7,229 nt of DNA. It comes from an uncultured Lachnospiraceae bacterium (GTDB taxonomy: Bacteria > Bacillota > Clostridia > Lachnospirales > Lachnospiraceae). Positions 1 through 5,766 of this stretch are shown here, piece after piece. The stretch covers positions 1 through 7,229 of the forward strand of contig CAMWJQ010000202.1 of NCBI GenBank assembly GCA_947174615.1, read 5' to 3'. The notes beneath the pieces were generated by a model that did not search any database, was not told the origin of the DNA, and saw only the letters and a program-made list of their open reading frames with translations. Positions within the stretch are counted from its first letter, which is position 1. Each line of letters begins with the position of its first letter. A program made the translations under genes and the position numbers.

Positions 1-1085
1 CACTTATTGTTCTCGAGGTCCTTCGGTCCGATCTCGACGCGGAACGGAACCCCGCGCATCTCACACTCGCTGAATTTCCAGCCCGGGCTCTTATCCGAAT
101 CGTCCACCTTCACGCGGAACCCTTTTTCCGTCAGACGCTCACGAAGTGCATATGCCTTGTCGAGCACACCTTCCTTCTTTTGCTGGATTGGAATGATCAT
201 AATCTGTGTCGGCGCCACCTTCGGCGGAAGTTTCAGACCAGAATCATCCCCATGTACCATAATCACCGCTCCGATGAGACGCGTCGTCAGTCCCCATGAA
301 GTCTGATGGCAATATTTCAGCGTGTTATCTTTATCTGTAAACTGAATGCCAAATGCTTTGGCAAAACCATCTCCGAAATTGTGGCTGGTGCCGGACTGCA
401 GCGCCTTGCCGTCATGCATCAGCGCCTCTATGGTATAGGTCGCTTCCGCCCCTGCAAATTTCTCCTTGTCTGTCTTTTGCCCCTTCACGACAGGGATTGC
501 AAGCACATCCCGCAGAAAATCCGCGTACACATTCAGCATCTGGATCGTTCTCTCCTCCGCTTCCTCTGCGGTCGCATGGACTGTATGCCCCTCCTGCCAC
601 AAAAACTCACGGCTCCGAAGGAACGGGCGCGTTGTCTTTTCCCAGCGGACCACAGAGCACCACTGATTATATACCTTTGGCAAATCCCTGTAGGACTGGA
701 TTTCATTTTTGTAAAAATCACAGAACAGCGTCTCAGATGTAGGACGCACACAGAGTCGTTCCTGCAAAGGCTCAAGCCCGCCATGTGTAACCCACGCGAC
801 TTCCGGCGCAAAACCTTCCACATGATCTTTCTCCTTCTCCAGCAAACTCTCTGGTATGAACATCGGCATGTATACATTCTCCACGCCTGTCTTTTTAAAC
901 GCTGCGTCAAGCTGCTGCTGAATCTGTTCCCAGATGGCATAGCCTGCGGGTTTGATAATCATACAGCCCTTCACACTTGAGTAGTCACACAGCTCTGCCT
1001 TTTTCACGACATCCGTGTACCACTGTGCGAAATCCACCTCCATCGAAGTGATCGCCTCCACTAATTTCTTGTTGTCATTCGCCAT
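1..1085 (-). CDS. proS: Prolyl-tRNA synthetase, eukaryote/archaea-like (short) type; 5' part, 3' end beyond the window
   Basis: Class II prolyl-tRNA synthetase: charges tRNA-Pro with proline using ATP, in the cytoplasm. Reading leftward from the ATG at 1085-1083, 361 codons are visible before the window edge; the frame is open and reaches base 3. Recognisable segments are the N-terminal KGCMIIKPAGYAIWE (about residues 39-53), the catalytic loop VRPTSET (113-119), the motif 2 region FLRSREFLWQEGHT (155-168), the SGTSHNFGDGFAKAF segment (231-245), and the motif 3 region GLTTRLIGAVIMVHGDD (about 265-281), followed by the start of the anticodon-binding domain (APTQIMIIPIQQKK). The family is usually about 480 residues, so roughly a quarter is missing. 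No bacterial-type editing insertion is seen between motifs 2 and 3, which fits the short archaeal/eukaryotic type common in Clostridia. AAGGAAG (1100-1094) lies 8 bases before the ATG. A small membrane-protein gene precedes it, separated by a terminator-like hairpin. Confidence 0.96.
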   Translation of the reverse strand, partial: MANDNKKLVEAITSMEVDFAQWYTDVVKKAELCDYSSVKGCMIIKPAGYAIWEQIQQQLDAAFKKTGVENVYMPMFIPESLLEKEKDHVEGFAPEVAWVTHGGLEPLQERLCVRPTSETLFCDFYKNEIQSYRDLPKVYNQWCSVVRWEKTTRPFLRSREFLWQEGHTVHATAEEAEERTIQMLNVYADFLRDVLAIPVVKGQKTDKEKFAGAEATYTIEALMHDGKALQSGTSHNFGDGFAKAFGIQFTDKDNTLKYCHQTSWGLTTRLIGAVIMVHGDDSGLKLPPKVAPTQIMIIPIQQKKEGVLDKAYALRERLTEKGFRVKVDDSDKSPGWKFSECEMRGVPFRVEIGPKDLENNK

Positions 1086-1093
1086 TTTTCACT

Positions 1094-1100
1094 CTTCCTT
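1094..1100 (-). promoter_or_regulatory. Ribosome binding site of proS
   Basis: AAGGAAG on the minus strand, 8 bases upstream of the ATG at 1085-1083. It fixes the proS start; the translated N-terminus MANDNKKLVEAITSMEVDF is typical of this ProS class. Confidence 0.8.
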
Positions 1101-1132
1101 TCCAGCCAACCGGGCAGGGCACCCGTATGCAC

Positions 1133-1193
1133 AAAAAGATGGCAATGACGCACACCGCCCACCTGGGGACCCTGCATGTGGCATTACCACCCT
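1133..1193 (-). terminator. Rho-independent terminator-like hairpin with a T-box-like 5' arm
   Basis: On the minus strand AGGGTGGTAATG (1193-1182) pairs along all 12 positions, including three G-T wobbles, with CATTGCCATCTT (1147-1136), and the 3' arm runs into TTTTT (1137-1133). This is a good intrinsic terminator between the small membrane gene and proS. The 5' arm, read with its flank as AATCAGGGTGGTA, also resembles the conserved antiterminator sequence of T-box riboswitches, including a TGGT that could pair with a tRNA ACCA end. Only about 20 bases separate it from the upstream stop codon, so there is no room for a T-box stem I or specifier loop unless it overlaps that gene. It is therefore called a terminator, with a T-box relic as an alternative. 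Confidence 0.65.
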
Positions 1194-1213
1194 GATTAAA
1201 AAATTGATCTAGT

Positions 1214-1483
1214 TTACAGCTCGTCCACAATCGCCGCTGATGATACAAATGTGCCGACAACGGAGAGCACCACCGCAAGAATGATAATCAGCATACCGCC
1301 CATCAGAAGAATCATCGCTCCTCCGCCATTCTCAGCGCTGCTATCCACTGCACCCTGCTCCTGTGCCGCTTCCACGGTCGTCTCCGCTGCCTGTGCAGTG
1401 CACGCACCATACGAAAATGCAGCCAAAAATACGCCGACTACAACCGCGAGCATCCATTGTACAAGCCTATTCTGTTTTGTCAT
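1214..1483 (-). CDS. Small secreted/membrane protein with signal peptide and C-terminal transmembrane helix, unknown function
   Basis: 89 residues from the chosen ATG. I do not recognise the family. The N-terminus (MTKQNR, then hydrophobic residues 10-27) looks like a signal peptide with a likely cut near TAQA-AE (about 32/33). An acidic, Ala/Gly-rich linker follows (34-55), then a strongly hydrophobic helix (56-82) and a short acidic tail ending VDEL. If the signal is cleaved, a short linker would face outside with one membrane anchor. A Cys at 28 follows Tyr-Gly-Ala, a poor lipobox. The frame could start at GTG 1501, but GGAGAAGG (1499-1492) lies inside that extension, 5 and 8 bases before two consecutive ATGs, so the ATG at 1483 (or 1486) is preferred. 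The layout (signal, linker, single helix) is reminiscent of small subunits such as OadG-like proteins, but no diagnostic motif supports that. It lies just upstream of proS on the same strand. Confidence 0.7.
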   Translation of the reverse strand: MTKQNRLVQWMLAVVVGVFLAAFSYGACTAQAAETTVEAAQEQGAVDSSAENGGGAMILLMGGMLIIILAVVLSVVGTFVSSAAIVDEL

Positions 1484-1491
1484 CATTTCCA

Positions 1492-1499
1492 CCTTCTCC
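1492..1499 (-). promoter_or_regulatory. Ribosome binding site deciding the start of the small membrane gene
   Basis: GGAGAAGG on the minus strand, 8 bases before the ATG at 1483-1481 and 5 before the ATG at 1486-1484. It overlaps the alternative GTG start at 1501-1499, which argues against that start. Confidence 0.65.
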
Positions 1500-1530
1500 A
1501 CTTTTTTCTGAACACGCTCCGCGCGCTCTT

Positions 1531-1559
1531 ATACTATAGTTTAACATATGTTTCTGCAA
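1531..1559 (-). promoter_or_regulatory. Possible promoter of the small membrane gene (and perhaps proS)
   Basis: Minus strand TTGCAG (1559-1554) and TAGTAT (1536-1531) with a 17-base spacer. A better -10 match, TATAGT (1538-1533), would leave only 15 bases. Either lies about 35-50 bases upstream of the ribosome binding site. The match is moderate and the assignment is inference. Confidence 0.4.
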
Positions 1560-1569
1560 ATGTGAATTA

Positions 1570-1589
1570 TTTTAGAAATATTTCTAAAA
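1570..1589. repeat. 20-bp perfect palindrome, possible operator
   Basis: TTTTAGAAAT followed by its exact reverse complement. It lies just upstream of the putative -35 of the small membrane gene and just downstream of the terminator-like hairpin on that strand, with which it shares the A/T run. It could be a regulator site or an AT-rich transcript stem; the sequence does not decide. Confidence 0.5.
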
Positions 1590-1625
1590 AAATCTGTAAC
1601 AGTTCAGCCTTCGGCTTCCTGTTAC
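1586..1625 (-). terminator. Intrinsic terminator on the minus strand inside the composite hairpin element
   Basis: Minus-strand stem GTAACAG / CTGTTAC (1625-1619 with 1602-1596) with an inner stem AGCC/GGCT (1616-1613 with 1609-1606) capped by GAA, followed by AGA and seven T (1592-1586). This is a textbook intrinsic terminator shape. No conventional minus-strand gene lies to its right; only a 12-codon ORF precedes it. It would stop leftward transcripts before the small membrane gene. Confidence 0.65.
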
Positions 1626-1734
1626 TAGCATCAAGCCATGCAAAACCACTTCGTGGTGGCTTGATGCATTTCAACCTCCACGTTTTCTAACGGACTTCGC
1701 AGCATAGTGCGAAGTCCTGGGCTGAACTGTAACC
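1596..1734. repeat. Composite three-hairpin element bounded by inverted repeats (repeat-like or structured RNA)
   Basis: Three stem-loops lie in series: GTAACAG...CTGTTAC (1596-1625); GCATCAAGCC...GGCTTGATGC (1628-1667), with a 7-base one-sided bulge and an inner ACCAC-TTC-GTGGT stem; and GGACTTCGCA...TGCGAAGTCC (1692-1717), a perfect 10-bp stem with a 6-base loop. The whole is bracketed by ACAGTTCAGCC (1599-1609) and its exact reverse complement GGCTGAACTGT (1720-1730). The bracketing helix and the first hairpin compete for the same bases. It could be a MITE-like dispersed repeat or a leader RNA. I cannot count copies elsewhere in the genome. Confidence 0.7.
1631..1669 (-). CDS. Possible 12-residue leader peptide within the hairpin element
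   Basis: On the minus strand GGAGG (1679-1675) lies 5 bases before an ATG (1669-1667), opening a 12-codon frame, MHQATTKWFCMA, that stops at TGA (1633-1631). The ORF fills the middle hairpin and ends just before the terminator hairpin at 1625-1586, the order seen in transcription attenuators. A candidate upstream promoter exists (1742-1770). The frame is short enough to arise by chance, and its coding status is uncertain. Confidence 0.35.
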   Translation of the reverse strand: MHQATTKWFCMA

Positions 1735-1741
1735 AATTTCT

Positions 1742-1770
1742 ATTGTTTGCACCCTTTTGGGACTTGACAA
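1742..1770 (-). promoter_or_regulatory. Possible divergent promoter reading into the hairpin element
   Basis: Minus strand TTGTCA (1770-1765; 5 of 6 to consensus) and AACAAT (1747-1742; 4 of 6) with a 17-base spacer. The -35 hexamer shares bases with the plus-strand TTGACA of the repressor operon, so a repressor on the adjacent operators could affect both directions. Weak evidence from motifs only. Confidence 0.3.
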
Positions 1771-1792
1771 AAGCGTAAGACTATAGTAGTCT
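1764..1792 (+). promoter_or_regulatory. Promoter of the repressor/M56 operon
   Basis: Perfect -35 TTGACA (1764-1769), a 17-base spacer, and TAGTCT (1787-1792) as a weak -10. The -10 lies inside the first dyad operator, as expected for a repressor-blocked promoter. It leaves a leader of about 130 bases before the repressor ATG, holding one imperfect stem (CCTGTTTTGG 1832-1841 with CCAAACAGG 1853-1861). Confidence 0.6.
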
Positions 1793-1793
1793 T
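1777..1793. promoter_or_regulatory. Operator 1 for the BlaI/MecI-type repressor
   Basis: Perfect dyad AAGACTA-TAG-TAGTCTT overlapping the -10 of the promoter. BlaI/MecI/CopY repressors bind such short dyads with TA-rich cores in front of their own operons; the location supports autoregulation. Assignment of the motif to this repressor is inference. Confidence 0.7.
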
Positions 1794-1800
1794 TAAGTAT

Positions 1801-1816
1801 AGACGACTACAGTCTT
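1801..1816. promoter_or_regulatory. Operator 2 for the BlaI/MecI-type repressor
   Basis: Read on the minus strand, this site is AAGACTGTAGTCGTCT, matching operator 1 at 14 of 16 positions. Its centre is about 23 bp from that of operator 1, close to two helical turns. It lies at the start of the transcript. The paired arrangement resembles the tandem operators of bla and mec systems. Confidence 0.65.
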
Positions 1817-1917
1817 ATTAAAAACGTCTTTCCTGTTTTGGAATTGTGCACGCCAAACAGGGATATAAACCAAGATAATCGTATAGTTCAAGCTGCTGGG
1901 ACGATACAGGAATGAGA

Positions 1918-1923
1918 TGGAGG
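1918..1923 (+). promoter_or_regulatory. Ribosome binding site of the BlaI-like repressor
   Basis: TGGAGG, 7 bases before the ATG at 1931; it supports that start. Confidence 0.8.
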
Positions 1924-1930
1924 TATTTAG

Positions 1931-2290
1931 ATGACAAAATTGTTTGATTCTGAATTAAAGGTGATGAATGTCCTCTGGAAAGAGGGCGTTGTGCCTGCAA
2001 AGCGGGTTGCGGACATGTTGAATAAAGAGCTTGGCTGGAATAAGAATACGACCTACACATTGATTAAGCGCTGCATAAAAAAGGATGCAATCGAGCGGAG
2101 CGAGCCGAATTTCATGTGCCGCGCGCTGATTTCGCAGGAGGAAGTGCAGGAGGCAGAGACCAATGAACTGATTGATAAGGTCTATGACGGTTCGGCTGAC
2201 AAACTGTTTGCGGCGCTGCTTGGCAGGAAAAAGCTGACAGCCGGGCAGATTGAACGCCTGCGGCAGATTGTCGAGGAAGAAGAGACGTGA
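1931..2290 (+). CDS. BlaI/MecI/CopY-family transcriptional repressor
   Basis: 119 residues, the usual length for BlaI/MecI proteins. Residues 6-66 form the winged helix-turn-helix: FDSELKVMNVLWKEG, then AKRVADML, then the recognition helix region NKNTTYTLIKRCIKK (37-51) and the wing. The C-terminal part (67-119) is the dimerisation region, with SADKLFAALLGRKKLT and ERLRQIVEE. In BlaI/MecI the sensor protease cuts within the segment aligned to residues 91-102; by my alignment the scissile bond would fall near A95-L96, an inference. It is followed 18 bases later by the M56 peptidase gene, the standard repressor-sensor operon, and two matching dyads overlap or follow its promoter, so it probably represses its own operon. 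The signal that releases it is unknown; resistance to beta-lactams should not be assumed. Confidence 0.95.
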   Translation: MTKLFDSELKVMNVLWKEGVVPAKRVADMLNKELGWNKNTTYTLIKRCIKKDAIERSEPNFMCRALISQEEVQEAETNELIDKVYDGSADKLFAALLGRKKLTAGQIERLRQIVEEEET

Positions 2291-2308
2291 TGGGAGAGGG
2301 GGAAGAAA

Positions 2309-5086
2309 ATGAGTATCGTACAGATGAGCTTATCCGGTGCAGTCCTGATTCTGGCAGTCGTGGTTTTGCGTGCGCTTACAATGAACCATCTGCCAAAGGA
2401 TACATTTCTTATCTTATGGGGTGTTGTGCTGCTGCGTCTGACGGTGCCGTTTTCAGTGCCGTCTGATCTTAGCGTGTACTCGTGGATAACGCAGAATATA
2501 GATTGGAAATTGCCAGTTCAAGAGAGTGCGCAAGCTCTGTCGGCAAATACTGGAACGCCGGCTCGGACCGCAGAAAATGACATAAGTGTCACAAAACAGC
2601 AGCTGGAAATCAATGGTGACAACGTGGTCATAGATGACGCCAACCATTTGGCGCAGATAAAGAATCTGTCCCCAACAGATGTTACAGTGAACAGAAACGG
2701 TACAAGTCATGACATGAGTGTCACATTTTTTCAGGCGCTGTCACAGGGCTGCAAATTTGTTACCAGCTCTATCGTATGCATTGTTCTCTGGTGTGTCGGA
2801 ATGCTTGTCTGCATGATTTATTTTACCGTATCTTATGTGCGCTGCCGATTCGAATTTCAGACTTCTCTCCCTGTGGAAAATCCGTTTGCACAGCATTGGC
2901 TTGCGGAGCATCCCCATCGTTGTCTTGCCATCAGGCAGTCTGACAAAATATCCACACCGCTGACCTTTGGCATTTGGCGTCCTGTCATTCTGATGCCCAA
3001 AAGCACGAACTGGGAAAATACACAGCAGCTCCAATATATACTGATGCACGAGTATATTCACATTCGCCGCTGTGACACGCTGACAAAGCTGCTCTGCACA
3101 TTTGCACTTTGTGTACACTGGTTTAATCCGATGGTGTGGATTATGTATGTACTTTTTAACCGGGATGTGGAAATCTCCTGCGACGAGCATGTTGTGCGCC
3201 GTTTTGGGGAAAATGCAAAGTCCGTGTATGCTAAGATTTTAATTCAGATGGAGGCACAGCGCAGCAATATCACGACATATTTGCCGCTCGGAAGCGGGTT
3301 TTTATTCAAAATAGGAGACAATGCAATGGAAGAAAGGATTACGGCAATTATGAAAACGAAAAAGAAATCGCTGTCTGCGGCGGTGCTTGCGGCAGTATTC
3401 ATTGTTAGCATGACAGTGGTATTTGCCACCTCAGCCGCGGGAAAAACAGCAGAACCGAAAAAAACCGAATCGGGAACAGGTGATGAGATACTGGCAAATA
3501 TCGACTTTACGAATATCGATTTTACGGTCGAAGAATGCGAAAAACTGCTTGCCCTGCAATTGGCAGGATATAGGGATATGATGATTTCTGATTATCAGAA
3601 GGCAGTGTGGCAGCTGACGGACAATCGGGAATACAGAAATTTATTGGAGCGTTTTTCTCAGAATGAAACCCTGTATGCAGTGTATGAGGGAAAAAGGGAA
3701 GCGGACCCCGATATCATGGAGCTGGTCACATTTCTTTATAATATTTATGAACCGCTCACAGCCGAAAAGTGGCAGACCAGAGATTTTAGCGGATATGCGG
3801 TGGCAGATTTTCCCAATGCGTCGGACAATGCCGTGCTGGAATATACATTGACACTTACGATTCAGGACGCGGATCGGTTGACAGTCGAGGAATACGATAC
3901 CGTGCGCCAGCTTGTGATGGATAATTTCAGTCACATTTTTGAGACGCATGAATGGAGACCGACTGAACTGCGCGATGAGGAATTGATGCATGCGCTGCTC
4001 GATGAAGAGATAGAGTGTACCAAACGGGAGTGGATGGATGAAAGGCTTGGGCTTGCGATTGCGTATCACTATACTCCTCTGGGGGAACTGCCGATTGACG
4101 AGATGGCGTACTGGCAGCAGGACGTTTTTGATGAGTGGGAGAACACGCTTGCGCCTTATGTGCCGTTTGGGCTGACATACCGATATGACCAGAGCATTGA
4201 CGAAGTTAGAATGTATTTTAAGGATAAAGAAGTACGTGCAATCTATGATACAAAGAAAAACAGGTTTATCTCTGCACATGCCGGAATTGGGGAAGGGATC
4301 TATGCCAAAGACGCCGTAGACCTTTATGTCGAATATGACGGCATGGAAATGACCGGGCTGCGCAAGGCGACGCCGGAAGAGATGACGGAAGCCACAAAGA
4401 AGCGTCGGGAAGTAACAGAAGGGTATCACGAAATATTTGATACCCTTCGGGAAGATGTGCCGGCCACGCAGGAGGATTATCAGAGCCTGTTTACACTGAA
4501 AACGCCAAATTACCGTTCTAAGACTATCGCGGAATTTAACAGAGAACTTCTGGACTGGACGGATCATAATTTTGACTGTAAAGAGCGGATTGCCGTTGAC
4601 AATAGTTATGAAGATTATCGTGTGGCGCTGACAGAGGAGGAGAAGGCGTTTGCGGCAGTCACGGCACATTTTTCAGGAATGGAGAATGCAGCATATGTCA
4701 GAAGTATTCAGAAAAATGAGCCCGTGCGCGATGTTGTGGAGATGGTTACCATGCGCAGCAAGCAGGAATATAGCCCGGGCAGTAACCGTTCTGCATGGTG
4801 CTCGCTGTCCTATGCCTTTTCCTATCATATTTCCGATAAGGATACCGTCAGCGTTGGTGAGCGGGACGACTATGTCGGCGGGATGATGGACAGTATCCGT
4901 GGGTTCTGGGAATCATCGACGGTTGACCAGCTCGTTCAGATGACAGAGGAGCAGATGCTGGAAACGCTTGATGCGATTGCAGAAAAATACAGCAGCCGCA
5001 GTATTACCATCACAATCCTTGAGGACCAGGTTGCCTTTGAGACGATGGAGGAGCGGAAGCCCGTTTTTCACCTCGACGGCATCTGA
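2309..5086 (+). CDS. BlaR1/MecR1-type M56 membrane zinc metallopeptidase with a large unrecognised extracytoplasmic sensor region
   Basis: 925 residues, against about 590-600 for classical BlaR1. Helices: TM1 about 3-22, TM2 31-50, TM3 152-176, TM4 353-375. An outside loop of about 100 residues lies between TM2 and TM3. The cytoplasmic M56 domain carries HEYIH (247-251; zinc ligands and catalytic Glu) and ExxCDE (288-293; probable third ligand). After TM4 about 550 residues should lie outside. In BlaR1 this part is a penicillin-binding domain, but I see no convincing SxxK/SxN/KTG set. Instead residues 421-438 resemble 735-752 and residues 512-545 resemble 835-868 without gaps, suggesting two copies of one domain around a middle segment (about 555-700) with a beta-rich look. 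By family logic it senses an outside signal and inactivates the upstream repressor. GGGAGAGGGGGAAG precedes the ATG. The 3' end overlaps the convergent gene by 19 bp. Confidence 0.93.
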   Translation: MSIVQMSLSGAVLILAVVVLRALTMNHLPKDTFLILWGVVLLRLTVPFSVPSDLSVYSWITQNIDWKLPVQESAQALSANTGTPARTAENDISVTKQQLEINGDNVVIDDANHLAQIKNLSPTDVTVNRNGTSHDMSVTFFQALSQGCKFVTSSIVCIVLWCVGMLVCMIYFTVSYVRCRFEFQTSLPVENPFAQHWLAEHPHRCLAIRQSDKISTPLTFGIWRPVILMPKSTNWENTQQLQYILMHEYIHIRRCDTLTKLLCTFALCVHWFNPMVWIMYVLFNRDVEISCDEHVVRRFGENAKSVYAKILIQMEAQRSNITTYLPLGSGFLFKIGDNAMEERITAIMKTKKKSLSAAVLAAVFIVSMTVVFATSAAGKTAEPKKTESGTGDEILANIDFTNIDFTVEECEKLLALQLAGYRDMMISDYQKAVWQLTDNREYRNLLERFSQNETLYAVYEGKREADPDIMELVTFLYNIYEPLTAEKWQTRDFSGYAVADFPNASDNAVLEYTLTLTIQDADRLTVEEYDTVRQLVMDNFSHIFETHEWRPTELRDEELMHALLDEEIECTKREWMDERLGLAIAYHYTPLGELPIDEMAYWQQDVFDEWENTLAPYVPFGLTYRYDQSIDEVRMYFKDKEVRAIYDTKKNRFISAHAGIGEGIYAKDAVDLYVEYDGMEMTGLRKATPEEMTEATKKRREVTEGYHEIFDTLREDVPATQEDYQSLFTLKTPNYRSKTIAEFNRELLDWTDHNFDCKERIAVDNSYEDYRVALTEEEKAFAAVTAHFSGMENAAYVRSIQKNEPVRDVVEMVTMRSKQEYSPGSNRSAWCSLSYAFSYHISDKDTVSVGERDDYVGGMMDSIRGFWESSTVDQLVQMTEEQMLETLDAIAEKYSSRSITITILEDQVAFETMEERKPVFHLDGI

Positions 5087-5751
5087 AACCCTGCAAGCGC
5101 TTTGTTCAAATAGTCGTTGAAAGGTTTCATGATTTGGAAAATCGCTGCTGCCTTTGCAGCAAATACTTCCGCATCACGCAACGCCTCATCCTTTAGCGGG
5201 TATTCCAGATACCAGCTTTTCATTTTCAAATAGTCTGCCTGCGGATGATCTCTCTCATACCCCGCAGGCACATTCTTTAGTGCCGTTCCCTGTACTGTGA
5301 AAGATTGCTCAAACGCGGGAGCATGTATGATTCCTTCCCATTCTTTCCCATTCTGTGCAATGAAATCCCGTATCATTGTTGTCGCATCCTTAAACATGTC
5401 CGCAAACAAGCCGCCGCCTAAAAAAGACTGCCCGCCGGGCTTAATCATGAGATAATATCCGACAGGGACAGGAAGCTTCCCCTGAGCGGATATATGGGCA
5501 CGGAATGCAGGCAGATAGGGGGATTTATCATGGCTGAAACGGGTGTCCCTGACAATCTTAAACGTAAGGTCTTTTGGATTGTTATGTAAGATGCTGCTGT
5601 CGAATTTACCGATTTCTAGCATCAACGCCTGTATTAAATTTTCAAATTCGGCATTGGCTTTTTTAAAGTCCTCCTTGTTCGCATGATACCATTCGCGGTT
5701 ATTATTCATGCTCAATGCCGATAAATAATCCATAATCAATTGTGTATTCAT
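5068..5751 (-). CDS. DUF2461 domain protein
   Basis: 227 residues, the normal size for DUF2461 (TIGR02453-like) proteins, whose biochemical role I do not know. Family features are the N-terminal NNREWYHANKEDF (17-29), the conserved RDTRFSHDKSPY (68-79) with a following FRAHIS, the glycine-rich SFLGGGLF (109-116) and RDHPQADYLKMKSWY (167-181). No signal peptide or membrane segment is visible, so it is probably cytoplasmic. AAAGGAG (5768-5762) overlaps the stop codon of the upstream sigma gene and the intergenic gap is 15 bases, so the two are probably cotranscribed and translationally linked. Its end runs 19 bases into the end of the convergent M56 gene, and I see no terminator between them. 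Confident on family, none on function. Confidence 0.92.
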   Translation of the reverse strand: MNTQLIMDYLSALSMNNNREWYHANKEDFKKANAEFENLIQALMLEIGKFDSSILHNNPKDLTFKIVRDTRFSHDKSPYLPAFRAHISAQGKLPVPVGYYLMIKPGGQSFLGGGLFADMFKDATTMIRDFIAQNGKEWEGIIHAPAFEQSFTVQGTALKNVPAGYERDHPQADYLKMKSWYLEYPLKDEALRDAEVFAAKAAAIFQIMKPFNDYLNKALAGFQMPSR

Positions 5752-5766
5752 AATTTATTTACTCCT

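Noticed and set aside
306..980. Plus-strand ORF of 224 codons and other ORFs across 7-980
   Set aside because: They lie antisense to the convincing proS reading frame, which runs unbroken on the minus strand from 1085 to the window edge.
1251..1511. Plus-strand ORF of 86 codons opposite the small membrane gene
   Set aside because: The minus frame has a signal peptide, transmembrane helix and a strong ribosome binding site; the plus frame has none of these.
1596..1734. CRISPR array or insertion sequence
   Set aside because: No regularly spaced direct repeats and no transposase frame; the structure is a set of different hairpins.
3641..4669. Minus-strand ORF of 342 codons
   Set aside because: Antisense shadow of the M56 gene; low-complexity, Arg/His/Phe-rich composition and no recognisable motif.
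2309..5086. Beta-lactam resistance sensor (true BlaR1)
   Set aside because: The peptidase part fits, but no penicillin-binding motif set is visible in the C-terminal region and no beta-lactamase gene is present in the window.
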